Shown here piece by piece: positions 62,497 to 64,000 of a stretch of DNA of 64,000 nucleotides. The translations under genes and the position numbers were made by a program. The stretch is from Verrucomicrobiota bacterium. GTDB lineage: Bacteria; Verrucomicrobiota; Verrucomicrobiia; Opitutales; Puniceicoccaceae. Each line of letters begins with the position of its first letter. The stretch's first letter is position 1. The DNA lies in assembly GCA_038744685.1 (NCBI GenBank), contig JBCDMB010000004.1, positions 124,001 to 188,000 of the forward strand, in the 5' to 3' direction. The notes under the pieces were generated by a model, which had not been told where the DNA came from, made no database searches, and worked only from the letters and a program-made list of their open reading frames with translations.

Positions 62497-64000
62497 CTAC
62501 TCCTTTAGGACCATCAGTTGATAGTTTCCGTCCACTGCTTCAATGCCGTGGATATCATGAGCAAATCCAGGGAAGAAGCGATCCCATTCCTCAAGTGCGG
62601 TCAGGTAGGCCAGAAAAGGATCATCGTTACTGCCGAGATTTTCACCGGGCATCACCAAAGGGATTCCGGGAGGGTAGGGAACGAGTCCAGTGGCCGCTAT
62701 CCGGCCAGCTGCTGATTTCAGAGTTATCGTCTCTACGTCATTGTTAACTAGGTGCTGATAGGCCTCCGCCGGGTTCATCTTTTGCACGGGCAAGACAGAA
62801 AAGGCCTCGGATTGCAGGCTGAGCTGTTGGCTTTGAATAAGATGGCGCATCATTGTACGCGCTAGATCGCGAAGGCCATGACCCGGATAGTGGGTGGCAA
62901 GATGGGGAATCGTGTCAGCAAGCGGGCGGTTGTTGTCGACGTCCCGTTTGAAAGCGAGTAGCGCGTGAACGAGGGTGCTCCACTTGGCGTTCGTGACACC
63001 GATCGAAAAGAGAAAGAGGATGGTAAAGTCCGTTGTCTTTTCCACGATGATTCCCCTTTCGTCCAGGTAGGCGGTTAGAAGAGCAGCGGGTATTCCTTCC
63101 TCGTCGAGGCTACCGTCGTCGCCCACCCCGGGGGTGAGAAGTGATACCTTGATCGGATCCAACATGCAGTATTCGTCCTCCAGATCGAAGCCATGCCAGG
63201 CTTCACCGGGGCGTAACACCCAATGGGAAGGATCGTTTTCGAGAGCCGCCGGATCGGCTTCGTCGAATGGAATAGTGCCGCCTTTACCGTCGGATACCTC
63301 CGACGGGTTCCAAGTGCGAAGAAACCAATCGTTGCGTTCCCGATGGGCGCGCCAGATGCGCATCACAGTCTGGCGGAAAGCAACCGCTTCAAGAATGGAC
63401 TCACCAACCAAAGTTTCTCCCCCTTTGCCATCCATCATTGAGCAGGTCACGTCGTTTGAGGCGATGATCGGATAGAACGGTGAGGTAGATCCGTGCATCA
63501 TGAAGGACTCGTTGAATCGTGCGTGGTCAACCGGATTTCTTCCGTCGCGGATATGGATGAATGATGCTTGAGAGAAGGCTGCTAAAAGCTTGTGGGTAGA
63601 GTGGGTGGCGAAAAGAGTTGGGCCGTCATCCGGATGGCTATCGGGGTTTCCGCGCATGGTAAATCTTCCAGCGTAGATGGAATGGAAACGAGCATAGCCA
63701 TACCATGCTTCATCGAAGTGTATACGGTCGACGCTCTGTCCCAGTAATTCAACTACGCGGTCAACATTATAAGTTAGCCCGTCGTAGGTGGAATTCGTAA
63801 TGATTGAGTAAACGGGCCCATCAACACTGGCAAGTTTGTCTGGGGTCAGACGTTCAGGAGGAATAGGGCCGATAATCCCATAGCGGTTTCGCGTAGGGAG
63901 CAGGTAATGGGGTGCACCTCCAGTGAGGGTGAGGCCCTGCTCGGTCGACTTGTGGCAGTTGCGGTCGACAAGGACGGGTTTGTCGCGACCAACACAGGCC
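62497..64000 (-). CDS. Second AdiA-type decarboxylase, cut by the window end
   Basis: The frame is open to base 64000, so the 5' part lies outside; about 500 C-terminal residues are visible. An apparent ATG at 63657 is internal, because codons before it read on through family blocks (VDRNCHKSTEQG, LLPTRNRYGIIGPIPPE, IHFDEAWYGYARFHS). The PLP Lys is in FATHSTHKLLAAFSQ, and IPYPPGIPLVMPGENLG is near the end. It is a diverged tandem paralogue of the adiA gene downstream, and in several blocks (MMHGSTSPFYPIIASNDV, PGEAWHGF) is closer in wording to E. coli AdiA. It could decarboxylate arginine or a related amino acid. Confidence 0.92.
   Translation of the reverse strand, partial: ACVGRDKPVLVDRNCHKSTEQGLTLTGGAPHYLLPTRNRYGIIGPIPPERLTPDKLASVDGPVYSIITNSTYDGLTYNVDRVVELLGQSVDRIHFDEAWYGYARFHSIYAGRFTMRGNPDSHPDDGPTLFATHSTHKLLAAFSQASFIHIRDGRNPVDHARFNESFMMHGSTSPFYPIIASNDVTCSMMDGKGGETLVGESILEAVAFRQTVMRIWRAHRERNDWFLRTWNPSEVSDGKGGTIPFDEADPAALENDPSHWVLRPGEAWHGFDLEDEYCMLDPIKVSLLTPGVGDDGSLDEEGIPAALLTAYLDERGIIVEKTTDFTILFLFSIGVTNAKWSTLVHALLAFKRDVDNNRPLADTIPHLATHYPGHGLRDLARTMMRHLIQSQQLSLQSEAFSVLPVQKMNPAEAYQHLVNNDVETITLKSAAGRIAATGLVPYPPGIPLVMPGENLGSNDDPFLAYLTALEEWDRFFPGFAHDIHGIEAVDGNYQLMVLKE

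Overview
The window looks like a chromosome segment of a marine Verrucomicrobiota (Opitutae/Puniceicoccales-like) bacterium. This is inferred from PEP-CTERM type exported proteins, a Verru_Chthon-type pilin-like protein, DUF1800/DUF1501 and DUF1080-ThuA proteins typical of the PVC group, and a dense set of sulfatases next to glycoside hydrolases. No rRNA or species marker is present, so the placement is an inference.

Layout. 1-13.2 kb is mostly housekeeping and stress functions: a transglutaminase-like protein cut by the window start, a PPK2 polyphosphate kinase, the mutagenic repair operon imuA-imuB-dnaE2, a small redox operon (TetR regulator, MdaB quinone reductase, peroxiredoxin-like protein), and a complete pyruvate decarboxylase. 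13.2-14.3 kb holds a frameshifted remnant and a small membrane protein gene.

14.3-46.4 kb reads as a tandem genomic island at the 3' end of a tRNA-Arg(CCG) gene. The intact tRNA lies at the right end (46359-46433, minus strand). Two 158-bp direct repeats (14321-14478 and 16234-16391) each start with the same 20-nt tRNA 3' end and continue into arm-like sequence. They delimit a 1.9-kb mini-element (ParD/ParE toxin-antitoxin plus an exported protein) and a 30-kb element. The large element carries five sulfatase modules, two GH106-like and two WbsX/GH99-like hydrolase modules, a GPH-type sugar transporter, pilin-like proteins and an AraC regulator. One of its genes codes for a 1935-residue exported protein that combines a WbsX-like hydrolase, a carbohydrate-binding module and a sulfatase. 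No integrase is seen.

Inside the large element, five transcription units are preceded on the same strand by a previously unlabelled motif, TGGCA-N6-TGCTN-N5-TGGCA (starts 19750, 20648, 26568, 39132, 43788). I read it as the operator of a regulon, with the island's AraC protein as the first candidate binder. A working model: exported enzymes bind and partly cut a sulfated polysaccharide, the transporter imports sulfated oligosaccharides, and sulfatases and hydrolases without signal peptides finish the work in the cytoplasm.

46.5-64 kb returns to core-type genes: ATP-dependent DNA ligase, Sua5/TsaC, ribosomal protein bS18, a UvrD-type helicase, tRNA-Lys(CTT), a DUF1080-ThuA protein, a methyltransferase, and the DUF1800/DUF1501 pair. 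It ends in an arginine-dependent acid resistance cluster (small membrane protein, AdiC antiporter, and two tandem AdiA-type decarboxylases, the last cut by the window end).
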